Shown one piece after another: positions 16,099 to 24,847 of a stretch of DNA of 29,795 bases. Each line of letters starts with the position of its first letter. Positions within the stretch are counted from its first letter, which is position 1. Both the position numbers and the translations under genes were made by a program. The notes under the pieces are model-generated. The model had not been told where the DNA came from. It made no database searches and was given only the letters and a program-made list of their open reading frames with translations. This DNA comes from J089 sp964549745 (GTDB lineage Bacteria > Fidelibacterota > Marinisomatia > Marinisomatales > J089), in the NCBI GenBank assembly GCA_964549745.1, contig CAZJWP010000013.1, forward strand, positions 1-29,795. Direction: 5' to 3'.

Positions 16099-18411
16099 TC
16101 AAGCAGGCAGAACCTCGCGGATCTGTTCCAATCGTTTGGCCCGGTCTTTGGTGAAACGTTCAATGCCTTCCGTGACCCAGCGGGGAGACAGATGAGCATC
16201 ATCCACAACTTCATCCAGTGAGCCGCCGGCACGCCAGCGATTGTCCCAGTCCGAAGACAGGCTGTATTCCGCCACGATAGGATGAACCATCCAGCGGCTC
16301 ATCAACCGTTTCGCGCTGTTGGTAATCACCATAGCATCCAGCCACTCTTGAGGAGCAATAATGCTGTTCCGGTAGTCAACGGATTGACGCTGGAACAATT
16401 CCCACGAAATGGCGGCCACGATTTTGACGTTCTGTTTCAGATTCGGTAAAACCTGCACAACGGAATTGGTTGAGCTTGTTCCACGAACGATGACCACGCC
16501 TTCTTTCGGACGGTTGGGATCGTAATCACGGATGAGATAGGCGCCTTTGGCAGCATCCAGATAAGAGGCCATTCCCAACGCTTCCCGGTCCGGGATAATT
16601 ACCGGCGGACGGGTGAGATGCAAAGCAATCACCGGAACTCCGGCGGCCAGGGCAGCCGCCAGAACCGGCGCTACTTCATTGTGCTCCCAGGGATGCAGAT
16701 TCAACACCTGCCCTTCCGGGAACAATTGGGTTACGCCGGGAGCGAAAATACCAAAGTGCGTCCGGCTGTCTTCCGCCGTTTCCGGACCGGAGTGCCCCGC
16801 CACCCAAATGACACGACCCACTTTAAACTGGGTGTCCTGCGCCACCTGACTGAACAAACGCATAGCGCCATATTTTAGATAACTGAAGGAACCGTAAGTG
16901 CTCATAGCGCCTAAGAAACCGTTGTAATCTTCGGTTACATCTTTGTTGAAATTGACCGTCGCCAGTCCGGCCAGCATTCCGGCGTTGCCAAATTCGGTAA
17001 TTCCCTGAGGCATCAACGGACTGTCGTGCCCGGCACGGAAATCATAAAAACCCAGATCGTCACCGGTTTTGAAATCTTTCGCAAATCCGGATATATTGGT
17101 GGAGCCGGCCAGATCAGCGGACATGGCAATCACCAGGTTGCGTCCGTAATTGTCACGAGAGTAAGTATTGATATAAGAAGCCCATTTGGCAAATCCGGCC
17201 CGATTTGGTGCTTTGGTGCCGGGAGCCACAAACAAATCGTCTGGCAACTTATCGATTTGTGTCACCGCCGGATCGTTCAGCGGATTTTTATCGGTGATTT
17301 TGCATCCGGACTTTTCTTCCGGGACATTGTCACCCAGATCGACCAGCGTATCCGTAAGGTATTTCACCAAATCCGGATTGTTTTCCAAAATAGTGAAAAC
17401 GGATTTCAGGTATTTTCTGTTCTGCTCGATCTGACCTTTACGATTGGCTTCCGGTGCTTCACCAAAACCGTCGAACGCTACATTGTATTTCTCGACAAAA
17501 TCTTCCTTGGTCTTCCAAAATAATTCGGAATTGATCTTATGCGGAGCGCCGTGACTGGCGTTATCATAGACGTAGTAACCGCGGCCTTTCCTGCTTTTGG
17601 CGTAAACCACTTTGGGAATATTGGGATCGGCATTGGTTTCCAGGCTGCGGTAAAAAGCATTGGTCAGCGCTTCCCAGTCTTCCCCTTCGTCCGTGCCTTC
17701 CACGTGCCAGCCGTGGGAGCCAAACCAATCCTTCGGCGTGCCGTACATGATGGAACTGAAGGGACGTCCATCAATACCATAGTCGTTCCAGTCCATGAAG
17801 TACACCAGATTTCCCAGGCCAAGGCCCCAGGCGGAATTCATGGTCTCATGGATCACACCGGCGCTGAAACCGCCTTCGCCTTCAAAGGCGAATACATTCA
17901 CGTCCGGAACGCCGGCTAGTTTCAGGGCCAAAGCTTCCCCGGCGGCTGCCGGTGATCCGTGTCCGCTGGGTCCGGTGTTGAATTTGAAGAACAGAGTTTT
18001 GCCTTCCATTTCGGCATGGCCCGGTAATCCGCCGTGATGACGCAGGGTCAATAGATCTTCCCGGACCAGTTGGCGTTCCTCCGCATTTTTCACCGTGAAA
18101 CGATCGTCGCCGGTTTGGCGATACCGGATGCGGAGCGCTTCGTTAAAAACGGCCAGCGTGGCATACACCAGTGGATTGGTGTGCCCGGCCACCAGCACAA
18201 AGCGATCGGAAAAACGTTTTCCGGGATCGCGCAAATCCCAGCGCATGGCACCGGATAATAACGTGGTGACCATACCGTACACTTTTGAGCGCGATCCGCC
18301 GGGATGGCCGCTCTGGCTCAGGTTTAGCATAATATCGATGCATTGATCGATCAAATCTTTGGTCATCTCCCAATAGGGAAAAACTGGACGTAGTTCGTCT
18401 GGTGATTTCAT
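16099..18411 (-). CDS. Atypical transketolase-family protein (770 residues)
   Basis: A full-length thiamine-diphosphate enzyme of the transketolase family, about 100 residues longer than typical transketolase (650-680). Recognisable parts are SGHPGG (34-39), the GHTNP segment (76-80), LPGHAEMEG (129-137), TGPSGHGSPAAAGEALALK (146-164), MDWNDYGIDG (206-215, Asn209 as cofactor metal ligand), and in the pyrimidine domain MPQGITEFGNAGM, where the Glu should activate the cofactor. The C-terminal domain includes PEGQVLNLHPWEHNEVAPVL. The diphosphate-binding motif reads GEGGFSAG (178-185) instead of the usual GDGxxxEG, changing both acidic residues. It does not carry phosphoketolase motifs. The likely role is two-carbon keto transfer in the pentose phosphate pathway, but substrate use could differ. 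A good AGAGGA ribosome-binding site precedes the ATG. Confidence 0.85.
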   Translation of the reverse strand: MKSPDELRPVFPYWEMTKDLIDQCIDIMLNLSQSGHPGGSRSKVYGMVTTLLSGAMRWDLRDPGKRFSDRFVLVAGHTNPLVYATLAVFNEALRIRYRQTGDDRFTVKNAEERQLVREDLLTLRHHGGLPGHAEMEGKTLFFKFNTGPSGHGSPAAAGEALALKLAGVPDVNVFAFEGEGGFSAGVIHETMNSAWGLGLGNLVYFMDWNDYGIDGRPFSSIMYGTPKDWFGSHGWHVEGTDEGEDWEALTNAFYRSLETNADPNIPKVVYAKSRKGRGYYVYDNASHGAPHKINSELFWKTKEDFVEKYNVAFDGFGEAPEANRKGQIEQNRKYLKSVFTILENNPDLVKYLTDTLVDLGDNVPEEKSGCKITDKNPLNDPAVTQIDKLPDDLFVAPGTKAPNRAGFAKWASYINTYSRDNYGRNLVIAMSADLAGSTNISGFAKDFKTGDDLGFYDFRAGHDSPLMPQGITEFGNAGMLAGLATVNFNKDVTEDYNGFLGAMSTYGSFSYLKYGAMRLFSQVAQDTQFKVGRVIWVAGHSGPETAEDSRTHFGIFAPGVTQLFPEGQVLNLHPWEHNEVAPVLAAALAAGVPVIALHLTRPPVIIPDREALGMASYLDAAKGAYLIRDYDPNRPKEGVVIVRGTSSTNSVVQVLPNLKQNVKIVAAISWELFQRQSVDYRNSIIAPQEWLDAMVITNSAKRLMSRWMVHPIVAEYSLSSDWDNRWRAGGSLDEVVDDAHLSPRWVTEGIERFTKDRAKRLEQIREVLPA

Positions 18412-18435
18412 CGGATTTCCTCTAGTGTGGTTTCG

Positions 18436-18454
18436 ATCGGCGGCAACGGCCGAT
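18436..18454 (-). repeat. Hairpin in the leader of the transketolase-family gene
   Basis: ATCGGC at 18436-18441 pairs with GCCGAT at 18449-18454 across a 7-base loop. No U run follows in the minus direction, so it is not a terminator. If the promoter at 18469-18497 is used, the hairpin lies in the 5' leader about 25 bases before the start codon, where it might stabilise or regulate the message. Confidence 0.35.
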
Positions 18455-18468
18455 TATGATTGTGTATG

Positions 18469-18497
18469 GTTAAAATAAAACGTGTTTGCACTTTCAA
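18469..18497 (-). promoter_or_regulatory. Candidate promoter for the transketolase-family gene
   Basis: Reading the minus strand, TTGAAA (18497-18492, five of six matches to the -35 consensus) is followed after exactly 17 bases by TTTAAC (18474-18469, four of six matches). It lies in the uvrA-transketolase gap and would give a leader of about 50 bases. This suggests the downstream genes need not depend on transcription from uvrA. Confidence 0.4.
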
Positions 18498-18510
18498 TTT
18501 CAAAATAATC

Positions 18511-21342
18511 TTATGGGTTCAAAAGGGCGCCCAGGAATTTACCGGTATACGAGCTTGGATGCTTCACCAAATCCTCCGGTGTCCCGGAAAAAACCACTTC
18601 TCCGCCTTCATCGCCGCCTTCCGGTCCCAAATCGATGATCCAATCCGCTGATTTGATCACATCCAAATTGTGCTCAATAACGATCACCGTGTGGCCGCGC
18701 TCCACCAATCGTTGCAAAACGGTGAGCAGCATCCGCACATCCTCAAAATGCAGCCCGGTTGTGGGTTCATCCAAAATGTAAATCGTGCGGTCCGCTGCAG
18801 CTCTGGACAATTCGGTGGACAACTTTACGCGCTGCGCTTCACCGCCGGAAAGGGTGGTGGCTTGCTGACCCAATCGGATGTAGCCCAGGCCCACATCATT
18901 AAGCGTGGTAAGTTTTCTTACGATGGAAGGAATGTTGTGGAAAAACTCAAGCGCTTCTTCAACCGACATGGCCAGTACATCGGCAATATTTTTCCCTTTG
19001 TAGCGGATTTCCAACGTTTCGCGATTGTACCGGGCGCCATTGCACACTTCGCAGGTGACATACACGTCCGGCAGGAAGTTCATTTCGATTTTGATAATGC
19101 CGTCACCTTCGCAGGCTTCACAGCGGCCGCCTTTTACATTAAACGAAAAGCGCCCGGCTTTATAGCCCCGAAGTTTGGATTCCGGGAGTTGGGAAAATAA
19201 ATCACGAATGAGCGTGAAAACACCGGTGTATGTTGCCGGATTAGACCGGGGCGTCCGCCCGATGGGTCTCTGATCAATCGCCACCACTTTGTCCAGATAT
19301 TCAAGGCCCTGCACCGAGTCAAAGCGCAACGGATATTTTCGCGAACCGGAGATTTCCCGCGCTAAAAGCGGATAAAGCGTTTCATTGATCAATGTGCTTT
19401 TACCACTTCCTGAAACACCGGTAATAACGATGAAGGTCCCCAAGGGGAAATTCACTTCAATTTTTTTAAGGTTGTTTCCGGCAGCGCCTTTCAGAATCAA
19501 CCGTTTCCCGTTCCCATTCCGGCGGTCCGCCGGAGGCGAAATGAATTTCTTCCCGGCTAAATATTGTCCGGTAATAGACGGTTCATGCTTCAAAATATCC
19601 GCCGGTAACCCGGAGAAGACGATTTTTCCGCCATGCTCACCGGCGCCGGGACCGATATCTATAAGCCAGTCTGCTTCTTCCATCGTTTCGCGGTCGTGTT
19701 CCACCACCAGAATGGTATTGCCAATATCGCGGAGTTTCTTGAGCGTTTGCAAAAGCCGTGTATTATCCCGGGGATGCAGCCCGATGGAGGGTTCATCCAA
19801 AATGTACAGAACGCCCATGAGCTGAGAGCCGATTTGGGTGGCCAACCGAATACGCTGGGCCTCACCTCCGGAAAGGGTGGTGGCGCCTCTGTCCAGGGTC
19901 AGGTATTCCAAACCCACGTCCACCAGAAAATGTAATCGGGATTTAATTTCTTTGAAGATATCCTTTCCGATCGTTTCTTCCATTGACGTCAGTTCTAAGC
20001 CATTAAAAAAGGTCAACAATTTGCGGATGGACAGGCAGGACAATTCACCCAGATTCAAACCGCCAACCGTTACATTCAGACTTTCTTTTCTCAACCGGGA
20101 GCCATTGCAATCGGGGCAGGGCCGCATACTCATGTATTGCTCAATCCATTCGCGAATGTGGGGTGACTTGGTTTGTTTATAACGTCGATTCAGGTTGGGA
20201 ATGGCTCCTTCCCAACCGCCGGTGTAGGTTCCGTTCCAACGGGCGGAACTGTAAGACATCTTTAGTTTTTCGGAACCTGTACCCTGCAATAAAATCCGGC
20301 GAATGTCCGGATCGATCTTATTCCACGGAGTGGTAAAATTGAAATTGTAGTGCCGCGCCAGGCTCTTCAAAATACTGCCGTACCAGTTGCCCCGCGGTTG
20401 TTCGCCCAAAGGGGCGATGGCGCCCTGTATCAGCGATTTGGTCCGGTCCGGAACCACCAATTCCGGGTCCACCTCCATGTGAGAACCCAGTCCGTCGCAT
20501 TTGGGACAGGCGCCGTAAGGGGAGTTAAATGAAAACATGCGCGGCGTTAATTCATCCAGGGAGGCTTCCGGATGATCGGGGCAGGCAAAATGTTCGCTAA
20601 ACAAATGATCTTTTTTGGCGGTCATTTCGTGAATGATCACGGCACCGGTGCCGATTTTTAATGCCAGTTCGATCGACTCGGTAACCCGTTCGTGAATATC
20701 TTTTTCCAGAACGATCCGATCGATCACCACTTCCAGGGTGTGCTTTTTATTCTTTTCCAAAGCCGGAGCTTCATCAATGGAATGGACCGTACCATCCACT
20801 CTGACACGTAGAAATCCTTCCTTTTTTATTTCATCCAGAACACCGCGATGTTCCCCTTTTCTTCCGCGGACCAAAGGTGCCAGAATCATGAGCCGGGTGG
20901 ATTCGGGCCAGGCCAGGATGGTATCTACAATTTGTTGCACGGTTTGCCGCTCAATCGGCTTGCCGCAAATCCAGCAGTGAGGATGGCCAATGTGGGCATA
21001 AAGCAACCGCAGGTAATCATGGATTTCCGTGACGGTTCCCACGGTGGAACGTGGATTCCGGGCGCTGGCTTTTTGTTCGATGGAGATGGCGGGAGACAGC
21101 CCGTCAATGCTGTCCATGTCCGGCTTTTCCATAAGACCCAGGAATTGGCGGGCATAAGATGAAAGCGACTCCACATAACGACGTTGACCTTCGGCATAAA
21201 TGGTATCGAAGGCGAGGGATGATTTTCCGGAACCGGAAAGTCCTGTGATGACCACCAGCTTATCCCGTGGAATTTCCAGGTCAATATTTTTCAGGTTATG
21301 TTGGCGCGCCCCCCGAATAACAATGGATTCGCTGCGGGTCAA
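18511..21342 (-). CDS. uvrA: Excinuclease ABC subunit A
   Basis: A 943-residue UvrA, the damage-recognition ATPase of nucleotide excision repair. Two ABC ATPase modules are present: Walker A GLSGSGKSS at 34-42 and GVSGSGKST at 642-650, with LSGGEAQR signatures at 490-497 and again near 830. DEPSIGLHPRD and DEPTTGLHFEDV are the two Walker B regions. Zinc modules lie at Cys254/His257/Cys279/Cys282 (one ligand is His rather than Cys) and Cys741/Cys744/Cys764/Cys767. The start is TTG at 21342 (MTRSESIVIRGARQHN): a TAA stop lies six codons upstream in frame with no ATG or GTG between, and a GGGAG ribosome-binding site sits nine bases before it. Confidence 0.97.
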   Translation of the reverse strand: MTRSESIVIRGARQHNLKNIDLEIPRDKLVVITGLSGSGKSSLAFDTIYAEGQRRYVESLSSYARQFLGLMEKPDMDSIDGLSPAISIEQKASARNPRSTVGTVTEIHDYLRLLYAHIGHPHCWICGKPIERQTVQQIVDTILAWPESTRLMILAPLVRGRKGEHRGVLDEIKKEGFLRVRVDGTVHSIDEAPALEKNKKHTLEVVIDRIVLEKDIHERVTESIELALKIGTGAVIIHEMTAKKDHLFSEHFACPDHPEASLDELTPRMFSFNSPYGACPKCDGLGSHMEVDPELVVPDRTKSLIQGAIAPLGEQPRGNWYGSILKSLARHYNFNFTTPWNKIDPDIRRILLQGTGSEKLKMSYSSARWNGTYTGGWEGAIPNLNRRYKQTKSPHIREWIEQYMSMRPCPDCNGSRLRKESLNVTVGGLNLGELSCLSIRKLLTFFNGLELTSMEETIGKDIFKEIKSRLHFLVDVGLEYLTLDRGATTLSGGEAQRIRLATQIGSQLMGVLYILDEPSIGLHPRDNTRLLQTLKKLRDIGNTILVVEHDRETMEEADWLIDIGPGAGEHGGKIVFSGLPADILKHEPSITGQYLAGKKFISPPADRRNGNGKRLILKGAAGNNLKKIEVNFPLGTFIVITGVSGSGKSTLINETLYPLLAREISGSRKYPLRFDSVQGLEYLDKVVAIDQRPIGRTPRSNPATYTGVFTLIRDLFSQLPESKLRGYKAGRFSFNVKGGRCEACEGDGIIKIEMNFLPDVYVTCEVCNGARYNRETLEIRYKGKNIADVLAMSVEEALEFFHNIPSIVRKLTTLNDVGLGYIRLGQQATTLSGGEAQRVKLSTELSRAAADRTIYILDEPTTGLHFEDVRMLLTVLQRLVERGHTVIVIEHNLDVIKSADWIIDLGPEGGDEGGEVVFSGTPEDLVKHPSSYTGKFLGALLNP

Positions 21343-21409
21343 AGTGTTGGTCTCCCATTAATGGTCAATAAAAAGGTCCAAAATCGTGAAAAAAACGACC
21401 CTCAATTTA

Positions 21410-21426
21410 CCCGTATTAAAAACGGG
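21410..21426. repeat. Inverted repeat CCCGT-N7-ACGGG between uvrA and the lipase gene
   Basis: CCCGT at 21410-21414 pairs with ACGGG at 21422-21426 around an AT-rich 7-base centre. It lies 68 bases upstream of the uvrA start in the 271-base divergent region. It may be an operator or leader hairpin for uvrA. It does not match LexA boxes of the GAAC-N4-GTTC or CTG-N10-CAG types. The rest of this intergenic stretch is AT-rich with no further recognisable element apart from the lipase promoter candidate. Confidence 0.3.
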
Positions 21427-21580
21427 ATGGAAAAGCTATTTGCACTATAGGGTTCAAGTCAGAATATAAAAATCTGCGAAAATAAATTTTAATTCCGTTT
21501 CTTTTTGTGTGGATAAGTCCAATATCCATATCTGTTCCCCTCTCCGATTGCCTCATCCTTGATTAAAATTACAGATCAAA

Positions 21581-21611
21581 TTGACTGGTCTTTCGACGAT
21601 CTCTCTGTAAT
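21581..21611 (+). promoter_or_regulatory. Candidate promoter for the lipase gene
   Basis: TTGACT at 21581-21586 is followed by TGTAAT at 21606-21611 with a 19-base spacer. Initiation would fall at about 21618-21620, practically at the start codon, implying a leaderless or near-leaderless message. That agrees with the lack of any purine-rich ribosome-binding site. The spacing is longer than ideal, so confidence is low. Confidence 0.3.
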
Positions 21612-21613
21612 TT

Positions 21614-22837
21614 GTGAATATGAATTTTCACGGATTCAAGCGCCTTTTTATGGCTGCATTGCTGTCAGTCGGATTTCTTTTTGCCGGAAATACTGACCCA
21701 ATTGTACTGGTTCACGGCTTTATTGGCTGGGGTCCGGATGAAATGGGAAATTACCGCTATTGGGGCGGATCAGAAGATCTGGCCCGGGTATTGCGTGACA
21801 GCGGCTATACTGTATTGGTGGCTTCCGTGGGCCCCGTATCTTCTAATTGGGATCGCGCCGTAGAACTGTATGCCCAGATCAAAGGCGGACAGGTTGATTA
21901 TGGAAAGGCTCACTCCGAAAAATTTGGTTTAATCCAAAAGCCCGAAGGGAAATCCTATCCCGGTTTGTATCCGGAATGGGATGCCGATCATCCGGTGCAT
22001 CTTGTGGGACACAGTATGGGCGGACAAACCATCCGAATGTTGGATTACCTCCTGACGCATGTGATCTATTCGGATGAAGCCAACCGGATTCCCGAAGACA
22101 GTCCTCTCCTTGGGCAGGCTCACAACGGATGGATCAAATCAATCACCACTTTGGCAACTCCCCACGATGGCACCACGCTTTCTAACATCGCCACCCGGAG
22201 TATCCCCTTCCTTCAATATGTGTTGGGACTGGCGGCGGTGGTCGGCTCCGATTATTACAATTTCGATCTGGAACAATGGGGCTTCAAACGGAAACCGAAT
22301 GAACCATGGATGGAATACTTTCAGCGCATGCGGGACAATCCGGCGTGGAAGACAAAAAACATTTCAGCGTGGGATTTGAGCGTGGAAGGCGCCCGGGAAA
22401 TGAATACGCTGGCTCAGGCTGATCCCGATATATATTATTTTTCGTTTACGTTTCGAGACACACACAGGGATTCGGTCACCGGAAGGGAAGTGGCGAACGA
22501 CGATATGAATTTGATCCTCAAAATGCGGGCGCGGATTATCGGTGAGGATGTGGCCTATTTCGCCGACGGAACCGCCACGGATTCAACCTGGTTCCCCAAT
22601 GATGGCGTAGTCAATACACGGTCGGAGGCCGGACCCACCACCGGACTGAACGGCGCCGATCCCATCGCGGAATACCGCGAAGGTGAACCGCTGATCAAAG
22701 GACAGTGGTATACAATGGGTCCGCTGAAAATGGATCATTGGCGTTGTGTCGGACACGGTAAATTCACACCGGAGGAACGGCAGGCGCTTAATCAGATTTA
22801 CATTAATCAATGCAAGCGTTTGTGGGCTCTGCCCTAA
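21614..22837 (+). CDS. Secreted triacylglycerol lipase, family I.5-like
   Basis: A 407-residue alpha/beta-hydrolase. The N-terminus has a signal peptide (basic FKR, then hydrophobic residues 11-24, cleavage near FAG). The oxyanion region is PIVLVHGFIGWG (29-40). The block GNYRYWGG...LRDSGYTVLVASVGPVSSNWDRAVELYAQIKGG closely resembles family I.5 (Geobacillus/Staphylococcus) lipases. The nucleophile is Ser134 in GHSMGG, the acid Asp330 in FPNDGVVNT, and His375 in MDHWRCVG. Family I.5 enzymes usually read AHSQGG, so the elbow differs slightly. The enzyme should hydrolyse long-chain esters outside the cytoplasm. The start is GTG at 21614 or ATG at 21620; neither has a ribosome-binding site. The S9 peptidase gene follows after 21 bases. 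Confidence 0.88.
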   Translation: MNMNFHGFKRLFMAALLSVGFLFAGNTDPIVLVHGFIGWGPDEMGNYRYWGGSEDLARVLRDSGYTVLVASVGPVSSNWDRAVELYAQIKGGQVDYGKAHSEKFGLIQKPEGKSYPGLYPEWDADHPVHLVGHSMGGQTIRMLDYLLTHVIYSDEANRIPEDSPLLGQAHNGWIKSITTLATPHDGTTLSNIATRSIPFLQYVLGLAAVVGSDYYNFDLEQWGFKRKPNEPWMEYFQRMRDNPAWKTKNISAWDLSVEGAREMNTLAQADPDIYYFSFTFRDTHRDSVTGREVANDDMNLILKMRARIIGEDVAYFADGTATDSTWFPNDGVVNTRSEAGPTTGLNGADPIAEYREGEPLIKGQWYTMGPLKMDHWRCVGHGKFTPEERQALNQIYINQCKRLWALP

Positions 22838-22858
22838 ACCCAACCAAACAGAGGTCTC

Positions 22859-24847
22859 ATGGCAAAAATACCAATTTCAATTCAAGACATTTATAAATAC
22901 AAACTGGTTTCAGATCCGCAACTTTCTCCCGATGGGAAACAGGTTGTTTTTGTTGTTGAAACCATGGCTAAAAAGGACAAGAAGTATTACTCTCACTTGT
23001 TTATTCAAACATTGGGTAAGGCGCCGGTTCGTCAACTGACGTATGGAAAACAGAGTGATCATACCCCGCGCTGGTCGCCGGACGGTTCCCGAATTGCTTT
23101 TATCAGTAAGCGGGAGAAAAGCAGTCAAATCTGGACGCTTCCCATGGATGGCGGTGAAGCGCAACCGCTTACCGATCTCCCCCGGGGCGGCTTGAGCAGC
23201 CTGAGCTGGTCGCCGGATGGAAAAAGTCTGGCGTTCATCTTTCACCCGGTGGGTAAAGAAACGACCTTCGACAAAGACGGAAATCCTGAAACACCCGCCT
23301 ACCGTCATATCAAAGATATCTGGTTCCGCCTGGATGGCGCCGGTTGGCGGGACAGTGAAAACGACCATGTTTGGGTTGCGAATGCCAAAACCGGGAAATG
23401 CCGCCAGTTAGTCACCGGCCCGTATGACGACGCTTTTCCCTGTTGGTCCCCGGATGGGAAGGAAATTGCTTTCATCTCATTCCGTCAGGAAGACTGGCAA
23501 ATCCGGCTGGAGGAACAGGAGATTTATACCGTTCCTGCCAAAGGCGGGAAAGTCAAAAAATGGAAAACGCCCATTGGACCTAAAGAAGGTTTGTCCTATT
23601 CCCCGGATGGAAAACAGATTGCGTACTTCGGGCATCAGCGACCCTATGTAAGTTGGGGTTCGGTTGGTTTTTTGCTCAATGTAGTGGACCGCAAAGGAAA
23701 CCACGCTGCTTATGGCGAAGCGCTGGACCGAACGGCAATGGCGGTTACCCTGGGTGATTTAACACCCTCTTTTGTGGTTAATTCTCCGGAATGGACACGG
23801 GATGGAAAGTCTGTTTATTACATTCTCTCCAACGAAGGACGGCAGCCGATCATCAGGGCTGATCTTGACACCGGCAAAGTCATTGAAGTATCGTCAACCG
23901 ATTCGGTGGCCATCACCTTTTCCGTCGATCATAGCACCGGGAAAATTGTTTACCACGGCGCCACGCTTGAATCACCGGATGAACTCTTTTTAATCCATCC
24001 GGAAACCGGCACCGAAAAGCAGATCACGCATTTAAACCGATCAGCCGTATCCAACCGCGATTTTGAACCGGCAGAAGAAATCTGGTTCAAGAATGGAAAG
24101 CAGTCACTTCAGGGCTGGCTTGTAAAACCGCCGAACTTTAATGCCAGGAAGAAATATCCGCTGATCCTGAATATTCACGGCGGACCCCGTTGCCAATACG
24201 GCCGGACTTTCTTTCACGAAATGCATGTGATGGCATCGGCCGGTTATGTTGTGTTCTACACTAATCCAAGAGGATCGCAAGGCTATGGTGAAAAATTTGC
24301 CGACGCCATCACCGGAAAATGGGGCGAACCGGCCATGAGCGATCTCATGGCGGCTGTAGATCATGTGGTTTCACTGGGCTTTATTGATGAAAAGCGAATG
24401 GGTGTGACAGGCGGCAGTTACGGCGGGTATATGACTAACTGGATCGTGACGCACACCGATCGCTTTGCCGCGGGAGTGACCCAGCGTTCGGTTTCCGATC
24501 TGAGCAGTATGTTCGGCAATTCCGATGTAGGCTGGGACATGGCCTACGAATTCGGCGGACCACCGTGGGAAAACCGGGAAGTATACCAAAAATGGTCACC
24601 CATTACCTACATCGCCCAGTGCAAAACACCGCTCATGATCATCCACAGTGAAAATGACCTCCGCTGCAATGTGGAGCAGGATGATCAAATGTTTTTGTCA
24701 CTCAAGTATTTAAAACAGGAAACAGAATACGTTCGCTTTCCGGAGGAATTTCACGGGCTGTCACGCCATGGGCGTCCGGATCGCCGCGAAGCGCGATTGG
24801 AATTCATAATCGGCTGGTTTGATAAATATTTGAAGGGTAAGAAATGA
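22859..24847 (+). CDS. S9 family (acylaminoacyl-peptidase-like) serine peptidase
   Basis: A 662-residue prolyl-oligopeptidase-family protein with no signal peptide, so probably cytosolic. Residues 1-400 form a beta-propeller with repeated SPDG blades (near 23, 73, 118, 197, 248). The catalytic alpha/beta-hydrolase domain covers about 415-660: NIHGGP oxyanion region (438-443), nucleophile Ser520 in GGSYGGYM, Asp600 in HSENDLR and His632 in EEFHGLSRHG. The layout matches acylaminoacyl peptidases and Bacillus YuxL-like enzymes, which trim oligopeptides entering through the propeller. An AGAGG ribosome-binding site precedes the ATG. The stop overlaps the start of the CsaA-like gene by 4 bases (ATGA). 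Confidence 0.93.
   Translation: MAKIPISIQDIYKYKLVSDPQLSPDGKQVVFVVETMAKKDKKYYSHLFIQTLGKAPVRQLTYGKQSDHTPRWSPDGSRIAFISKREKSSQIWTLPMDGGEAQPLTDLPRGGLSSLSWSPDGKSLAFIFHPVGKETTFDKDGNPETPAYRHIKDIWFRLDGAGWRDSENDHVWVANAKTGKCRQLVTGPYDDAFPCWSPDGKEIAFISFRQEDWQIRLEEQEIYTVPAKGGKVKKWKTPIGPKEGLSYSPDGKQIAYFGHQRPYVSWGSVGFLLNVVDRKGNHAAYGEALDRTAMAVTLGDLTPSFVVNSPEWTRDGKSVYYILSNEGRQPIIRADLDTGKVIEVSSTDSVAITFSVDHSTGKIVYHGATLESPDELFLIHPETGTEKQITHLNRSAVSNRDFEPAEEIWFKNGKQSLQGWLVKPPNFNARKKYPLILNIHGGPRCQYGRTFFHEMHVMASAGYVVFYTNPRGSQGYGEKFADAITGKWGEPAMSDLMAAVDHVVSLGFIDEKRMGVTGGSYGGYMTNWIVTHTDRFAAGVTQRSVSDLSSMFGNSDVGWDMAYEFGGPPWENREVYQKWSPITYIAQCKTPLMIIHSENDLRCNVEQDDQMFLSLKYLKQETEYVRFPEEFHGLSRHGRPDRREARLEFIIGWFDKYLKGKK

Noticed and set aside
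17026..17523. A 165-codon plus-strand frame inside the transketolase-family gene
   Set aside because: No domain and no ribosome-binding site; it is an antisense shadow of a clear gene.
16099..18411. Phosphoketolase identity, suggested by the length of 770 residues
   Set aside because: Motifs follow transketolase (SGHPGG, TGPSGHG, ITEFGNAGM) and the characteristic phosphoketolase motifs are absent.
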